In this document: piece by piece, positions 11,971 through 22,093 of the stretch
Position numbering within the stretch: the first letter of the stretch is position 1
How the letters are laid out: every line of letters starts with the position of its first letter
Source of the DNA: Rhodovarius crocodyli
GTDB lineage: Bacteria; Pseudomonadota; Alphaproteobacteria; Acetobacterales; Acetobacteraceae
NCBI RefSeq assembly: GCF_004005855.1
Contig: NZ_SACL01000008.1
Span: 62,001 to 126,000 of the forward strand
DNA length: 64,000 nucleotides
Direction of reading: 5' to 3'
The notes under the pieces: model-generated
Told to the model about the DNA's origin: nothing
Databases searched by the model: none
Seen by the model: the letters and a program-made list of their open reading frames with translations, nothing else
Position numbers and translations under genes: made by a program

Positions 11971-13042
11971 AAGCAGCGATGGCGTCGGCCACCATCGTGC
12001 ATTCCTCTGCCGTGCCGATCGTGATGCGCAGGCACTGGGCCAGGTCGTAGGAGGCCATGCCCCGCACGATCAGCCCGCGCGAACGCAGCGCCTCGTCAGC
12101 CGCCTTGCAGCGAGCGGGGGTGCCGAAATCGGCCAGGATGAAATTGCCGTGGCTCGGCCACACCTTGATGCCCTGGGCCTCGATCGCGGCCGAGAGCTTG
12201 GCGCGCCATTCATTGTTGTGCGCGACGGACTTCTCGACCCAATCGGGCTCCGCCAGGGCGGCGACGGCCGCGGCCTGGGCCGCGATGTTCACGTTGAACG
12301 GGCCGCGGATGCGGTTGATCACATCGCAGATCGCCTGCGGGAAATAGCCCCAGCCCACGCGCATCCCGCCCAGGCCGAACACCTTGCTGAAGGTGCGGGT
12401 CATGACGGTGTTGGGGGTGCTGTCGACCAGCTTCGCCCCGGCCTCATAGGAGGGCTCGGTCACATACTCGGCATAGGCCGCGTCCAGCACGAACAGGACG
12501 TGCTCGGGCAGGCCCTTCTGCAGGCGCTCGACCTCGCTCTGGGGCAGCAGGCTGCCGGTCGGGTTGTTGGGGTTCGCCAGGCACACGATGCGCGTGCGCG
12601 GGCCGACGGCGGCCAGCATGGCGTCCACATCGGCCATCAGGTCCTTCTCAGGCACCTTGATCACGCGGCAGCCGGCATAGCGGCCGGTGATGTCGTACAT
12701 CGTGAAGCCGTGCGCGCTCATCACCAGCTCGGTGCCTTCGCCGCCATAGGCCTGGATGATGTGCAGCAGGATCTCGTCGCTGCCGGCCCCGCAGATGATG
12801 CGCGCGGGGTCGAGCCCGAAACGCTTGCCGATCGCCTCACGCAGGGCGGTGCTGCCGCCATCCGGATAGCGGTGCAGCTCCTTGGCGGTTTCCACGAAGG
12901 CGTCCATCGCCGCCGGCGGCGGGCCGAAGGCGCCCTCGTTGGAGGAGAGCTTGATGATCCGGTTCACGCCCGGGATCTTGCTCTGCCCAGGGGCATAGGC
13001 CTCGATCGAGAGGATGCTGGGGCGGGGAGCAGGGGCGGTCAT
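11954..13042 (-). CDS. hisC: Histidinol-phosphate/aromatic aminotransferase
   Basis: 362 residues from [10 protein letters not shown]; class I/II PLP fold. The motifs are [24 protein letters not shown], a DAAYAEYV segment, and [17 protein letters not shown] carrying the PLP Lys. It is annotated as HisC by similarity. Its place between chorismate mutase and tyrA, with an ATGA overlap at its start, argues that it transaminates aromatic intermediates, possibly as well as imidazole-acetol phosphate. The linked hisH-tyrC pair of Zymomonas is a precedent. No other histidine genes are in the window. Confidence 0.9.
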   Translation of the reverse strand: MTAPAPRPSILSIEAYAPGQSKIPGVNRIIKLSSNEGAFGPPPAAMDAFVETAKELHRYPDGGSTALREAIGKRFGLDPARIICGAGSDEILLHIIQAYGGEGTELVMSAHGFTMYDITGRYAGCRVIKVPEKDLMADVDAMLAAVGPRTRIVCLANPNNPTGSLLPQSEVERLQKGLPEHVLFVLDAAYAEYVTEPSYEAGAKLVDSTPNTVMTRTFSKVFGLGGMRVGWGYFPQAICDVINRIRGPFNVNIAAQAAAVAALAEPDWVEKSVAHNNEWRAKLSAAIEAQGIKVWPSHGNFILADFGTPARCKAADEALRSRGLIVRGMASYDLAQCLRITIGTAEECTMVADAIAAFAKNG

Positions 13043-13848
13043 GCGGAAATCCCTCTGATGGGCGTGGCATAGGCGCCGAGCGGGCGCGTGTTGATGAAGT
13101 TCAGCGCCGCGAGGCGGCCGTCGCCGGGCTCGATCAGCCCGTCGGCCTCGAACAGGAAGCGCGACACATGGGGCAGGCGACGCGCGATCAGCAGCCGGGC
13201 GGTGATGCCGGCCTCGGCCAGGCCCTGCAGCACGGCCCCGCGTGAAAGCTCGGGGTCGGCCTCGACCAGCAGCAGGGAACGGTCGTCGTCCGAGGCGTCC
13301 GGCATGCCGTGGGCCACGATCAGCGCCTCGGGCCCCGGATTGCCCTCGGAGAAGAAGGGCAGGCGCGCGACCACCGCCAGGCGCGGTGCGTCGAGCGCCG
13401 GCCACCACTCCAGCTCGGTCGGGTCGGCCTCGTTCGGGAAGGGCAGCACGGCGATGGCGGCATCGCCGTTGCCGACGGCCGCCAGCGCCTGGGACGGTGT
13501 GGTGAAGGCGCGGGACGGCATGCCCATGCCGAAATGCTCGGCCACCAGCTTCGGCACCGCATCGCCCACGCCGTGATAGGCCAGGGAGAAGTTGTTCTGC
13601 TGGCGGATGGAGGTCGCGAACATCTCCCTCCAAAGACGCACCAGCGCCGCCGCCGGCAGGGGGCCGGAGTGGCGGCCGATCAGGCGGCGCAGGATCCGGG
13701 CCTCGCGCCCGGGGCGCAAGGTCGGGCCGCTGGCCTTCACGCGGCTGGCGGCTAGGCCTGCCACCACGTCGGCGCGGCGCATCAGCAGATCGTGCAGGGC
13801 GTCGTCGATGGCGTCGAGTTCAGCGCGGACGTTGGCGAGCGTGTTCAT
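13039..13848 (-). CDS. Chorismate mutase (AroQ) with degenerate prephenate-dehydratase-like tail
   Basis: 269 residues. Residues 1-90 are an AroQ chorismate mutase: [20 protein letters not shown], a Lys/Arg-rich active-site region, and the closing helix [10 protein letters not shown]. After it comes a region resembling the first lobe of prephenate dehydratase ([19 protein letters not shown], then [13 protein letters not shown]). A short ACT-like piece follows ([20 protein letters not shown]). The usual dehydratase signature with its Thr-Arg-Phe motif is not visible, so dehydratase activity is doubtful. The gene leads the hisC-tyrA operon and shares ATGA with hisC. Confidence 0.83.
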   Translation of the reverse strand: MNTLANVRAELDAIDDALHDLLMRRADVVAGLAASRVKASGPTLRPGREARILRRLIGRHSGPLPAAALVRLWREMFATSIRQQNNFSLAYHGVGDAVPKLVAEHFGMGMPSRAFTTPSQALAAVGNGDAAIAVLPFPNEADPTELEWWPALDAPRLAVVARLPFFSEGNPGPEALIVAHGMPDASDDDRSLLLVEADPELSRGAVLQGLAEAGITARLLIARRLPHVSRFLFEADGLIEPGDGRLAALNFINTRPLGAYATPIRGISA

Positions 13849-13922
13849 TGCGTGTGCAGCAATAGCCTTGGCGCGGGCGCGGTTGAAGCCCCGCCCGGTC
13901 CGGCCTATGTCCGGAAATCGAC

Positions 13923-15059
13923 ATGCCAGCCCTGATCCAGCCCTTTCCGGAGATCGAGCACAGCGCCACCCGCTTCCCGGAGGGCCTGATGCTGGACTGC
14001 GGCACCCATCTGGCGCCGCTGAACGTGGCCTGGCGCAGCTATGGCACGCTGAATGCCGAGCGCAGCAACGCGGTGCTGATCTGCCACGCGCTGACCGGCG
14101 ACCAGTATGTGGCGGAAACCCAGCCCCTGACGGGCAAGGGCGGCTGGTGGGCCAATATCGTGGGCCCCGGCCTGCCGATCGACACCGACCGCTTCTTCGT
14201 GATCTGCGCCAATGTGCTGGGTGGCTGCATGGGCACCACCGGCCCGCGTGAGCTGCGTGAGGACGGCAGCCCCTGGGGCACCGACTTCCCCATCATCACC
14301 ATCCGCGACATGGTCCGCGCCCAGAAAATGCTGGTGGAGCACCTGGGCATTTCGCGCCTGCTGGCCGTGATCGGCGGCAGCATGGGCGGCATGCAGGCGC
14401 TGGAATGGGCGACGACCTACCCCGAATCGGTCTTCGCCGTGGCGCCCATCGCGACCGCGACCCATCATTCCGCCCAGAACATCGCCTTCAACGAGGTCGG
14501 CCGCGCCGCCGTCCGCTCCGACCCCGACTATCGCGGCGGGCGCTATTGGGCGGACGGGCGCATCCCCGCCCAGGGCCTGTCGGTGGCGCGCATGGTCGCG
14601 CACATCACCTATCTGTCCGAGGAAGCGCTGACCCGGAAGTTCGGCCGCCGCCTGCGCGGCGCCAATGCCGTGACCTTCCTGGAGGATGTGTTCGAGGTGG
14701 AGAGCTATCTGCGCCACCAGGGCAGCAGCTTCGTGCGGCGCTTCGACGCCAATTCCTATCTGACCATCACCCGCGCCATGGATTACTTCGACCTGGCGGC
14801 GGAACATGGCGGGGACCTGCACAAGGCGTTCCGGCGCGAGGGCCCGCGCTTCTTCGTGTGCTCCTTCACGTCGGACTGGCTGTTCCCCACCGCCGAGAGC
14901 CGGCGGATGGTCCAGGCCATGAACGCCGCCGCGGCACGCGTCAGCTTCGTCGAGATCACGTCGGACAAGGGCCACGACGCCTTCCTGCTCGACGAGCCGG
15001 ATTTCCACCGGGCGCTGGGCGGCTTCCTGGCGGGGGCCGCCAGGGATTCGGGTGTCTAG
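13923..15059 (+). CDS. metX: Homoserine O-acetyltransferase
   Basis: 378 residues, alpha/beta-hydrolase fold; acylates homoserine at the start of methionine synthesis. The nucleophile elbow [12 protein letters not shown] places the catalytic Ser near 153. The Asp is in [10 protein letters not shown] and the His in KGHDAFLLD. The oxyanion region CHALTGDQY is also normal. Some members use succinyl-CoA, and sequence alone does not settle the acyl donor. The partner metW, usually directly downstream in alphaproteobacteria, is about 8 kb away on the other strand. Its last 4 bases overlap the converging sdhAF4 gene. Confidence 0.95.
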   Translation: MPALIQPFPEIEHSATRFPEGLMLDCGTHLAPLNVAWRSYGTLNAERSNAVLICHALTGDQYVAETQPLTGKGGWWANIVGPGLPIDTDRFFVICANVLGGCMGTTGPRELREDGSPWGTDFPIITIRDMVRAQKMLVEHLGISRLLAVIGGSMGGMQALEWATTYPESVFAVAPIATATHHSAQNIAFNEVGRAAVRSDPDYRGGRYWADGRIPAQGLSVARMVAHITYLSEEALTRKFGRRLRGANAVTFLEDVFEVESYLRHQGSSFVRRFDANSYLTITRAMDYFDLAAEHGGDLHKAFRREGPRFFVCSFTSDWLFPTAESRRMVQAMNAAAARVSFVEITSDKGHDAFLLDEPDFHRALGGFLAGAARDSGV

Positions 15060-15277
15060 AAGTCGCTGACGCGGCCCTTCCGCTCCCAGTCATTATAGCG
15101 CGTGGGCTCGGGGCCCTTGGGGCCGCCATCCTCATATTGCTTGTCGGAGAACGGCCGCTGCGGGCGCTTGTACTGCGTCAGCGGCAGCGACGGGCGCGGC
15201 GCGCCTTTCGGTGCAACCGGGGCTTCCGTTCCGGGTTCCGAAGCAGGCTCTTGCTTATCCTGGGTCATGGCCCCCAT
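15056..15277 (-). CDS. Succinate dehydrogenase assembly factor 4 homologue (DUF1674)
   Basis: 73 residues, or 70 if the second ATG is used (MTQDKQ). The family signature closes the protein: [19 protein letters not shown]. In mitochondria SdhAF4 binds the flavinylated SdhA subunit and aids complex II assembly; bacterial DUF1674 proteins are the ancestors. The N-terminal half is charged and low in complexity. It lies convergent to metX with a 4-base overlap and divergent from htpX. Confidence 0.88.
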   Translation of the reverse strand: MGAMTQDKQEPASEPGTEAPVAPKGAPRPSLPLTQYKRPQRPFSDKQYEDGGPKGPEPTRYNDWERKGRVSDF

Positions 15278-15328
15278 GTGCCATCTTGGGTGAGCGTATC
15301 AAGAGGCTGAAGGTTGGGGGTTGGACGC

Positions 15329-16288
15329 ATGGGCGGTTATTTTCGCACCTTCGTGTTGCTGGCGGTCATGACGTCGCTGTTCATCGCGGCGGGGGCTGCC
15401 ATCGGCGGGCGCTCCGGCGCGATGGTGGCGCTGGTGGTCGCGGCGGGCATGAACCTGTTCGCCTGGTGGGGCAGCGCCGGCATGGTGCTGCGCATGCACC
15501 ATGCGGAACCGGTGACCGAGGCCGACGCCCCCCGCCTGTACGGCATGGTGCACCAATTGGCCCAGCGCGCCGGGCTGCCCATGCCCGCGCTCTACATCAT
15601 CCATGAGGACCAGCCCAACGCCTTCGCCACCGGGCGCGGCCCTTCCAACGCCGCCGTCGCCGTCAATTCCGGCCTGGTGAACATGATGAGCGAGGAGCAG
15701 GTGGCCGGCGTGGTCGCGCATGAGTTGGCGCACATCAAGCACCGCGACACGCTGGTCATGTCCATCGCGGCCACGCTGTCGGGCGCCATCGGCATGCTGG
15801 CGCAGTTCGGCGGCATCTTCGGCAGCAGCCGGGACCGGCGCGGGTCGCCCATCGCCGGGCTTCTGCTGGTCATTGTCGGGCCGATCGCCGCGGCCTTCGT
15901 GCAGATGGCGATCAGCCGCGCCCGCGAATACGAGGCCGACCGCGAGGGCGCGGAGATCTGCGGCAACCCCGAATGGCTGGCCAGCGCGCTGGAAAGGCTG
16001 GAAAACTACAAGGAAGGCGCGGTGAACGAGGCGGCGGAGCAGAACCCCGCCACCGCCCACATGTTCATCATCAACCCGCTGCAGAACTTCTCGATGCAGT
16101 CGATGTTCCGCACCCACCCGGCCACCGAGGACCGGGTGGCGCGGCTGCGCGCCATGCGCCCGACGGGTGGCGTCATGCTGGACCACGCCGCTGCCGGCCC
16201 CTCTTCCACCCCACTGCCCGGCAAGGGCGGCAGCCCCTGGACCAACCCGGGCGGCGGCGCCGGCAAGCCGCGCTCCCCCTGGGGGTGA
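15329..16288 (+). CDS. htpX: Membrane zinc metalloprotease HtpX
   Basis: 319 residues; M48B peptidase for quality control of inner-membrane proteins. It has two N-terminal transmembrane segments (about 5-25 and 31-50) and the zinc site HELAH at 131-135. There is another membrane pair near 145-195 and the third zinc ligand in REYEADREG. The ATG at 15329 begins MGGYFRTFVL, the conserved start. The C-terminal 40 residues form a Gly/Pro/Ser-rich tail seen in many alphaproteobacterial versions. Confidence 0.95.
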   Translation: MGGYFRTFVLLAVMTSLFIAAGAAIGGRSGAMVALVVAAGMNLFAWWGSAGMVLRMHHAEPVTEADAPRLYGMVHQLAQRAGLPMPALYIIHEDQPNAFATGRGPSNAAVAVNSGLVNMMSEEQVAGVVAHELAHIKHRDTLVMSIAATLSGAIGMLAQFGGIFGSSRDRRGSPIAGLLLVIVGPIAAAFVQMAISRAREYEADREGAEICGNPEWLASALERLENYKEGAVNEAAEQNPATAHMFIINPLQNFSMQSMFRTHPATEDRVARLRAMRPTGGVMLDHAAAGPSSTPLPGKGGSPWTNPGGGAGKPRSPWG

Positions 16289-16455
16289 TCGCCGACGGGC
16301 GATTGAGATAATATCAATCGTCACGTCTCATTATTATAATAGACCACAACATGATTGTTCCGGCGCCGTGATTTAGTAGTTTCGGTTCATCCTCCCTTAA
16401 CATCGCGGGCGCGTTATCGGCGCGCGTTTCTACCGCGTAACGGAGGAAAAGAACC

Positions 16456-17958
16456 ATGATGGACTGGCTTCCGGGCGGGCTGCCCGCCAGAACAATGCGG
16501 GCATTCGACCAGACGCTCGCCATCATCCGTTTCGACCCGGCCGGCAATATCCTGGCCGCCAACACGCAGTTCCTGGCCGCCACCGGCTATGGCGCCGAGG
16601 AAATCATCGGCCGCCACCATGGCCTGTTCATGGATGCCGAGGAACGCGAGGCCCCCGCCTATCGCGCCTTCTGGGAGGATCTGCGGGCCGGCAAGCCGCA
16701 ATTCGGCCGCTTCCGACGCCAGGCCAAGGGCGGGCGGGAAATCTGGATCGACGGCAGCTATATCCCCATGCCCGACCGTTCGGGGCGCACCGCCATGGTC
16801 GTGAAGATCGCCCGCGACGTGACCGAGGACATGACCCACCACATGGACATGGTGGGCAAGATCGACGCCATCAAACGCTCCCAGGCGATGATCGAGTTCA
16901 CGCTGGACGGCACCATCCTGACCGCCAATGAGAACTTCCTGTCGGTCATGGGCTATTCGCTGGCCGAGGTGCGCGGGAAGCACCATTCCATGTTCGTCGA
17001 CAGCGGCTATGCCGCCAGCGACGACTACCGCCGCTTCTGGTCGCTGCTGCGCAATGGGGAGTTCCAGCAGGGCCAGTTCAAGCGCCGCAACAAGGCGGGC
17101 CAGGTCGTCTGGATCGGCGCCACCTACAACCCGGTCTACGACATCAAGGGCCGGCCCTGGAAAGTGGTGAAGATCGCGATCGACCTTTCCGCGAAGAAGG
17201 AGGAGGCCGACGCGCTGGCCGATGATTTCGAGAACAGCGTGAAGCGGCTGGTGGGCGGGGTGGCGGGCTCCGCCGCCGGCATGCAGGGCACGGCACAGAC
17301 CCTGGCCACCACGGCGCGCGACGCCGAGCAGCAATCCTCCACCGCCTCTGCTGCGACCGAGCAGCTGGCTGCCTCGGTGAACGAGATCTCGCGCCAGTTG
17401 AATGAATCGACCCGCGTGGTGGCCGCCGCCGTCGAGCAGACCGAAAGCACCGAGCGCCTGGTGGGCGAATTGGTGAAGGCGTCGGGCAAGATCGGGGAGG
17501 TGACGCGCATCATCGCCGAAATCGCGGGGCAGACGAACCTGCTGGCCCTGAACGCCACGATCGAGGCCGCGCGGGCCGGTGAACAGGGCAAGGGCTTTGC
17601 CGTGGTGGCCAGCGAGGTGAAGCAGCTGGCCAGCCAGACCGCGCGCGCCACCAGCGAGATCGAGGCCCAGGTGCAGGACATCCAGCAATGCAGCCAGCAC
17701 GCGGCGGGGGTCATGACCGGCATCACGAAGGTCATCGCTGAACTCAGCGATATCAACACCTCCATCGCCGGCGCGGTCACGCAGCAATCGGCCGCCACGC
17801 GTGAGGTGGCGGCGAACATCGCCCAGCTGCTGGGGGCGGTGCGCACCACCGAGACCGGCTCCGGCAGCGTGCTGGGGGTGGCGCAGGCCCTGTCCGGCCA
17901 GGCCGATGAGCTGGAGGAGCGGGTGGAGCGCTTCCTGGGCAAGGTGCGCGCGATGTGA
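16456..17958 (+). CDS. Soluble methyl-accepting chemotaxis protein with two PAS domains
   Basis: 500 residues with no transmembrane segment. Two PAS domains (about 15-120 and 135-245) share the same inner motif ([19 protein letters not shown] and [19 protein letters not shown]). This PAS-PAS-signalling layout is typical of Aer-like energy or redox sensors. The coiled-coil signalling domain follows, with the kinase-binding hairpin tip [20 protein letters not shown]. It ends at FLGKVRAM without a CheR-docking pentapeptide. An AT-rich promoter region of about 165 bases and a clear GGAGG lie upstream. No che or flagellar genes are near. A heme or flavin cofactor in the PAS domains is possible but not shown. 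Confidence 0.93.
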   Translation: MMDWLPGGLPARTMRAFDQTLAIIRFDPAGNILAANTQFLAATGYGAEEIIGRHHGLFMDAEEREAPAYRAFWEDLRAGKPQFGRFRRQAKGGREIWIDGSYIPMPDRSGRTAMVVKIARDVTEDMTHHMDMVGKIDAIKRSQAMIEFTLDGTILTANENFLSVMGYSLAEVRGKHHSMFVDSGYAASDDYRRFWSLLRNGEFQQGQFKRRNKAGQVVWIGATYNPVYDIKGRPWKVVKIAIDLSAKKEEADALADDFENSVKRLVGGVAGSAAGMQGTAQTLATTARDAEQQSSTASAATEQLAASVNEISRQLNESTRVVAAAVEQTESTERLVGELVKASGKIGEVTRIIAEIAGQTNLLALNATIEAARAGEQGKGFAVVASEVKQLASQTARATSEIEAQVQDIQQCSQHAAGVMTGITKVIAELSDINTSIAGAVTQQSAATREVAANIAQLLGAVRTTETGSGSVLGVAQALSGQADELEERVERFLGKVRAM

Positions 17959-18029
17959 AGGGCGCCCGCTGCTTGCCAGCGGGCCTTCCCCACTATAAGA
18001 ACAAAACAGGAATTTCATGGGGTCCCGCC

Positions 18030-19421
18030 TTGGCCAAGGACAAGCTTCGCTACGTCTGCTCGGCCTGCGGCGCGGTGCACGCCAAATGGCAGGGCCGCTG
18101 CGATGCCTGCGGCGAGTGGAACACCATCGTCGAGGAAGCGCCGGTGCAGCGCGGCCCCGGCCCCGCCGCCAAGGCCGGCCCCGGCCGCCGCCTGGAATTC
18201 GTCGACCTGCAGGGCCAGAGCGAGCCCCCGCCGCGCACCACGACCGGCATCGCGGAGCTGGACCGGGTGCTGGGCGGCGGTTTCGTGCCTGCCTCCGCCG
18301 TGCTGGTCGGCGGCGACCCCGGCATCGGCAAGTCCACCATCCTGCTGCAGGCCGCGAGCCGCATCGCGGCCTCCGGCAAGCGCACCCTCTATATCTCGGG
18401 TGAGGAGGCGGTGGCCCAGGTGCGGCTGCGCGCCCGGCGCCTGGGGCTGCACGAGGCCCCCCTGGCCCTGGCATCGGCCACCAACCTGAAGGACATCGTG
18501 GCGACGCTGGAGGCCGAGCGCGACGCGGCGCTGGTGGTGATCGATTCCATCCAGACCATGTGGCTGGACAGCCTTGATTCGGCGCCGGGCACGGTGGCGC
18601 AGGTACGCGCCTGCGCGTCGGAGTTGATCCGCGTGGCCAAGGCCGCGAATTTCGCCTTGGTGCTGGTGGGCCACGTGACCAAGGAAGGCACGCTGGCCGG
18701 CCCCCGCGTGCTGGAGCACATGGTGGATGCCACGCTTTATTTCGAAGGCGATCGCGGCCACCAGTTCCGCATCCTGCGCGCGGTGAAGAACCGCTTCGGC
18801 GCCACCGACGAGATCGGCGTGTTCGAGATGACGGAGCGCGGGCTGATGGAGGTGCTCAACCCCTCCGCCCTGTTCCTGGCCGAACGGCGCGGCAACATCT
18901 CCGGCAGCGCGGTCTTCGCGGGGCTGGAGGGCACGCGGCCCGTGCTGGTGGAGGTGCAGGCCCTGCTCTCCCCCAGCAATGGCGGCTCACCGCGCCGGTC
19001 CGTCATCGGCTGGGATGGCGGGCGGCTGTCCATGCTGCTGGCGGTGCTGGAGGCGCGCTGTGGGCTCGCGCTCGGCAACAACGACGTCTACCTGAACATC
19101 GCGGGGGGCCTGCGCATCGCGGAACCCGCGGCGGACCTGGCGGTGGCCGCAGCCCTCGCCTCCGCCGCCACGGACCAGCCCACAGACCCCGGCATGGTGT
19201 ATTTCGGAGAGGTCGGGCTGTCGGGCGAGGTGCGTCAGGTTTCCCAGCCGGAACAACGACTTCGGGAGGCAACGAAGCTCGGCTTCACCGCCGCCACCCT
19301 GCCGCGCCGGACCAACCGCAAGGGCAAGACCGCCGAGGGGATCGGCCTGCACGAAATCGGGCACATGGCTGACCTGGTGGCCAGCTTCGCTGCCAAAACC
19401 GTGAAACAGCGTTCCTCTTAA
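18030..19421 (+). CDS. radA: DNA repair protein RadA
   Basis: 463 residues. A TTG start gives the conserved opening MAKDKLRYVCSACG; an in-frame GTG 75 bases upstream overlaps the chemoreceptor stop and adds unconserved residues. A Cys4 zinc finger (10-13 and 24-27) is followed by a RecA-like core with Walker A GGDPGIGKST (94-103). The RadA-specific KNRFG motif (VKNRFGATDEIGVFEM) is present. The C-terminal third is Lon-protease-like, without a proteolytic role. RadA promotes branch migration during recombinational repair. Confidence 0.95.
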   Translation: MAKDKLRYVCSACGAVHAKWQGRCDACGEWNTIVEEAPVQRGPGPAAKAGPGRRLEFVDLQGQSEPPPRTTTGIAELDRVLGGGFVPASAVLVGGDPGIGKSTILLQAASRIAASGKRTLYISGEEAVAQVRLRARRLGLHEAPLALASATNLKDIVATLEAERDAALVVIDSIQTMWLDSLDSAPGTVAQVRACASELIRVAKAANFALVLVGHVTKEGTLAGPRVLEHMVDATLYFEGDRGHQFRILRAVKNRFGATDEIGVFEMTERGLMEVLNPSALFLAERRGNISGSAVFAGLEGTRPVLVEVQALLSPSNGGSPRRSVIGWDGGRLSMLLAVLEARCGLALGNNDVYLNIAGGLRIAEPAADLAVAAALASAATDQPTDPGMVYFGEVGLSGEVRQVSQPEQRLREATKLGFTAATLPRRTNRKGKTAEGIGLHEIGHMADLVASFAAKTVKQRSS

Positions 19422-19483
19422 GGGGTGGACACCCTGTCCTGACAAGTCGCAAGCTTCCGAAGCTAATTGCCGGAGGCTGCGCC

Positions 19484-20479
19484 ATGACCACGATCCCCGT
19501 CCTCGACCTGAAGCCGCTGAAGGACGGCGCGCCCGGCGCGCTGGAGAAGCTGGGCGCCGAGATGCGCCACGCCTTCACCGAGATCGGCTTCTACTTCGTC
19601 CGCAACCACGGCATCTCCGAGGAACTGCTGGACCAGACCTTCGCCGAGGCCGAGCGCTTCCACAGCCAGCCGGTCGAGGCCAAGCTCTCGGTCAGGATCA
19701 ACGAGCACAACATGGGCTACATGCCCATGCGCGGTGCCACCACGCGCGTGAACGCGGTGGGCGATGTCGCCCTGCCCAACGCGAATGAGGCGGTGTTCTT
19801 CAAGCGTGATCTGACGCCGGACCACCCGGATGTGGTCGCCGGCCACCGCTTCCGCGGCCTGAACCAGTGGCCCGCCGGCCTGCCCGGCTTCCGTGAGAAG
19901 ATCCTGGACGCCTGCGCCGCCTTCGAGGGGCTCGGGATGTCGCTGCTGCCGGTCTATGCCACGGCGCTCGGCAAGCCCGCCGATTTCTTCGCGCCCTTCT
20001 TCACCGACCCGATGTTCACGCTGCGCATGTCCCACTATCCGCAGCAGGAAGCGACGGCGCCGGAGAATGAGTTCGGCATCGCCCCGCATGTGGACACGTC
20101 CTTCATGACGATCCTGGCGCAGAACAAGATCCCGGGCCTGTCGCTGCGCACCACCGATGGCGACTGGATCGACGCGCCGGCGCCCGAGGGCGCACTGCTG
20201 ATCAATGGCGGCCAGCTGCTGCGCCGCTGGACGGACAACCGCTTCCTGGCCACGCCGCACCGGGTGATCAACCGCTCGGGCAAGGAACGCTACGCGATCC
20301 CGTTCTTCTTCGACTGCAACTACCACGCGGTGATGACACCGATCACGGAGGACGGCACGCCCGGCCGCATGCCGCCCATCACCTATGCCGAGTTCATGAC
20401 CGGCTACCAGAAGGCGAACTTCCACCACGCCGCCGAGAAGCCGAAGTCGGATGAGGGCGTGGAGCTGCAGGGGGTCTGA
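19484..20479 (+). CDS. Isopenicillin-N-synthase-family 2-oxoglutarate/Fe(II) oxygenase
   Basis: 331 residues. The N-terminal DIOX_N domain begins ITVLDLKPL-like (here TTIPVLDLKPL) with the FGFF-type motif FTEIGFYFVRNHGI. The C-terminal jelly roll has the Fe ligands in HVDTSFMT (His, Asp) and in TPHRVINRSGKERYAIPFFF (distal His, and the Arg-x-Ser that holds 2-oxoglutarate or the substrate carboxylate). The substrate is unknown; bacterial relatives hydroxylate small acids or act in ethylene, gibberellin or beta-lactam-like reactions. Its stop overlaps the ATG of a peptide-type binding protein (TGATG), suggesting that the imported ligand and the oxygenase are linked. Confidence 0.9.
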   Translation: MTTIPVLDLKPLKDGAPGALEKLGAEMRHAFTEIGFYFVRNHGISEELLDQTFAEAERFHSQPVEAKLSVRINEHNMGYMPMRGATTRVNAVGDVALPNANEAVFFKRDLTPDHPDVVAGHRFRGLNQWPAGLPGFREKILDACAAFEGLGMSLLPVYATALGKPADFFAPFFTDPMFTLRMSHYPQQEATAPENEFGIAPHVDTSFMTILAQNKIPGLSLRTTDGDWIDAPAPEGALLINGGQLLRRWTDNRFLATPHRVINRSGKERYAIPFFFDCNYHAVMTPITEDGTPGRMPPITYAEFMTGYQKANFHHAAEKPKSDEGVELQGV

Positions 20480-22053
20480 TGCGCGTTCCATCATTGCTCC
20501 GGCGCGGCCTGCTGGCCGCGTCGCTGCTGCTTGCGCCATTCCTCACCCACGCCCAGCCGCAACGCCCTCTCCGCATCGTGCTGGGGCAGGAGCTGGCGGT
20601 GCTGGACCCCATCATCAGCACCAACAATGCCACCCGCCAGTTCGGCTACATGGTGTTCGACACGCTGATCGCCGTGGACAGCCAGGGCCGCTACCGCCCG
20701 CAGATGCTGGAAGGCTGGCAGGTCAGCGAGGACGGCCTGCGCTATACCTTCACCCTGCGCGAAGGGCTGCTGTGGCATGACAACACCCCCGTCACGGCCG
20801 CCGACTGCATCGCCAGCATCCGGCGCTGGGGCGCGCGCGACGGGCTGGGGCAGTTGCTGCTGGCCTCCACCGCCAGCCTGGAGGCGACGGGCGAGCGCAG
20901 CTTCACCCTCACCCTGTCCCGCCCCTTCGGCTTCGTGATCGAGGCGCTGGGCAAGCCCGGCACCATCGTGCCCTTCATGATGCCCGCGCGCATCGCCGCC
21001 ACCAATCCGAACACCGCCATCACCGAGATCGTGGGCAGCGGCCCCTTCACCTTCGACCGCGGCGAATGGCGCTCGGGCGACCGCGCCATCTTCCGCCGCT
21101 TCGCCGGCTACCGCCCGCGCCCGGAGCCCGCGGACGGGCTGGCCGGCGGCAAGGTGGTGAATTTCGAGACCGCCGAATTCGTCTCCATCACCGATGCCTC
21201 CACCCGCGTCGCCGCCCTGCAGGCGAATGAGGTGGACATGCTGGAGTTCCTTCCGCCCGACTTCGTGGGCAACCTGCGCCGCAACCGGGGCGTGGTGGTG
21301 CAGGGCGTGGGCCAGTTCATGCCCTATGTCAGCCTGAACCACGCCCAGCCGCCCTTCAACAACCCGCTGATCCGCCGCGCCGCCCAGGCCGCGCTGAACC
21401 AGGGTGAGATCATGGCCGGGATGGGGCTGCCCCCTGACCTCTATCTGCGCGACTGCACCAGCATCTTCGCCTGCAACACGCCCTATTTCATCGAGGCCAC
21501 GAACCCCAACCTCGCGCGGCGTGGGGTGGAGCGCGCGCGCGAGCTGCTGCGTGAGGCGGGCTACAACAACGAACGGGTCATCTTTCTGCACCCGACGGAT
21601 TCCGTGAACCTGTCACCCGTCGCGCAGGTCGCCATGCAGCAGCTGCGCGCCGCCGGCTTCAACGTGGAGGAATGGGCGAGCGACTGGGCCAGCGTCGCAG
21701 CCCGCCGCCTGAAGCGTGATCCGGTGGAACAGGGCGGCTGGAGCGCCGTGACGGTCATCTGGCCCAGCATCGATGTGTGGTCGCCCATCACCTTCGCCGG
21801 CACCGCCTTCAACTGCCGCAACTATCCGGGCTGGTTCTGCGACGAGGAAATGCGCGGGCTGATGGACCGCTACACCGCGACGGCCGAGCCCAACCTGCGC
21901 CGGGAACTGGCCTCGGCCATCCAGAACCGCTTCCATGAGAATGTGAACTTCATCATCGCCGGCCAGATGAGCGTGCCGACGGCCTATCGGGCCGAGCTGG
22001 AGGGCGTGGTGCCCTTCGCCTTCCCCATCCCCTGGGGTGTCAGGCGCCGGTAA
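20479..22053 (+). CDS. ABC transporter substrate-binding protein, family 5 (peptide/opine type)
   Basis: 524 residues. An N-terminal signal peptide (RRGLLAASLLLAPFLTHAQP) is followed by the SBP family 5 fold with its hallmark segment (LAVLDPIISTNNATRQFGYM, then YRPQMLEGWQVSEDGLRYTF). The C-terminus ends in a VPFAFPIPWGV segment typical of the Roseomonas/Bradyrhizobium expansion. It would capture oligopeptides or related ligands in the periplasm. No permease or ATPase gene is adjacent, so its membrane partner must be encoded elsewhere. It is translationally coupled to the oxygenase gene. Confidence 0.92.
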   Translation: MRVPSLLRRGLLAASLLLAPFLTHAQPQRPLRIVLGQELAVLDPIISTNNATRQFGYMVFDTLIAVDSQGRYRPQMLEGWQVSEDGLRYTFTLREGLLWHDNTPVTAADCIASIRRWGARDGLGQLLLASTASLEATGERSFTLTLSRPFGFVIEALGKPGTIVPFMMPARIAATNPNTAITEIVGSGPFTFDRGEWRSGDRAIFRRFAGYRPRPEPADGLAGGKVVNFETAEFVSITDASTRVAALQANEVDMLEFLPPDFVGNLRRNRGVVVQGVGQFMPYVSLNHAQPPFNNPLIRRAAQAALNQGEIMAGMGLPPDLYLRDCTSIFACNTPYFIEATNPNLARRGVERARELLREAGYNNERVIFLHPTDSVNLSPVAQVAMQQLRAAGFNVEEWASDWASVAARRLKRDPVEQGGWSAVTVIWPSIDVWSPITFAGTAFNCRNYPGWFCDEEMRGLMDRYTATAEPNLRRELASAIQNRFHENVNFIIAGQMSVPTAYRAELEGVVPFAFPIPWGVRRR

Positions 22054-22064
22054 GGGCGCCGCGG

Positions 22065-22087
22065 GCGGGGGGCCGCAAGCCCCCCGC
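22065..22087. terminator. Bidirectional terminator hairpin
   Basis: A 9-bp stem (GCGGGGGGC and GCCCCCCGC) with a CGCAA loop lies between the convergent binding-protein and phbB genes. Confidence 0.5.
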
Positions 22088-22093
22088 GCCGGG

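Noticed and set aside
13849-13922. SAM-II riboswitch before metX
   Set aside because: The 74-base leader is too short and GC-rich, and I could not fit the conserved SAM-II pseudoknot pattern.
16414-18474. Long minus-strand open frame across the chemoreceptor gene
   Set aside because: The chemoreceptor and RadA on the plus strand have unmistakable domain motifs; the antisense frame has none.
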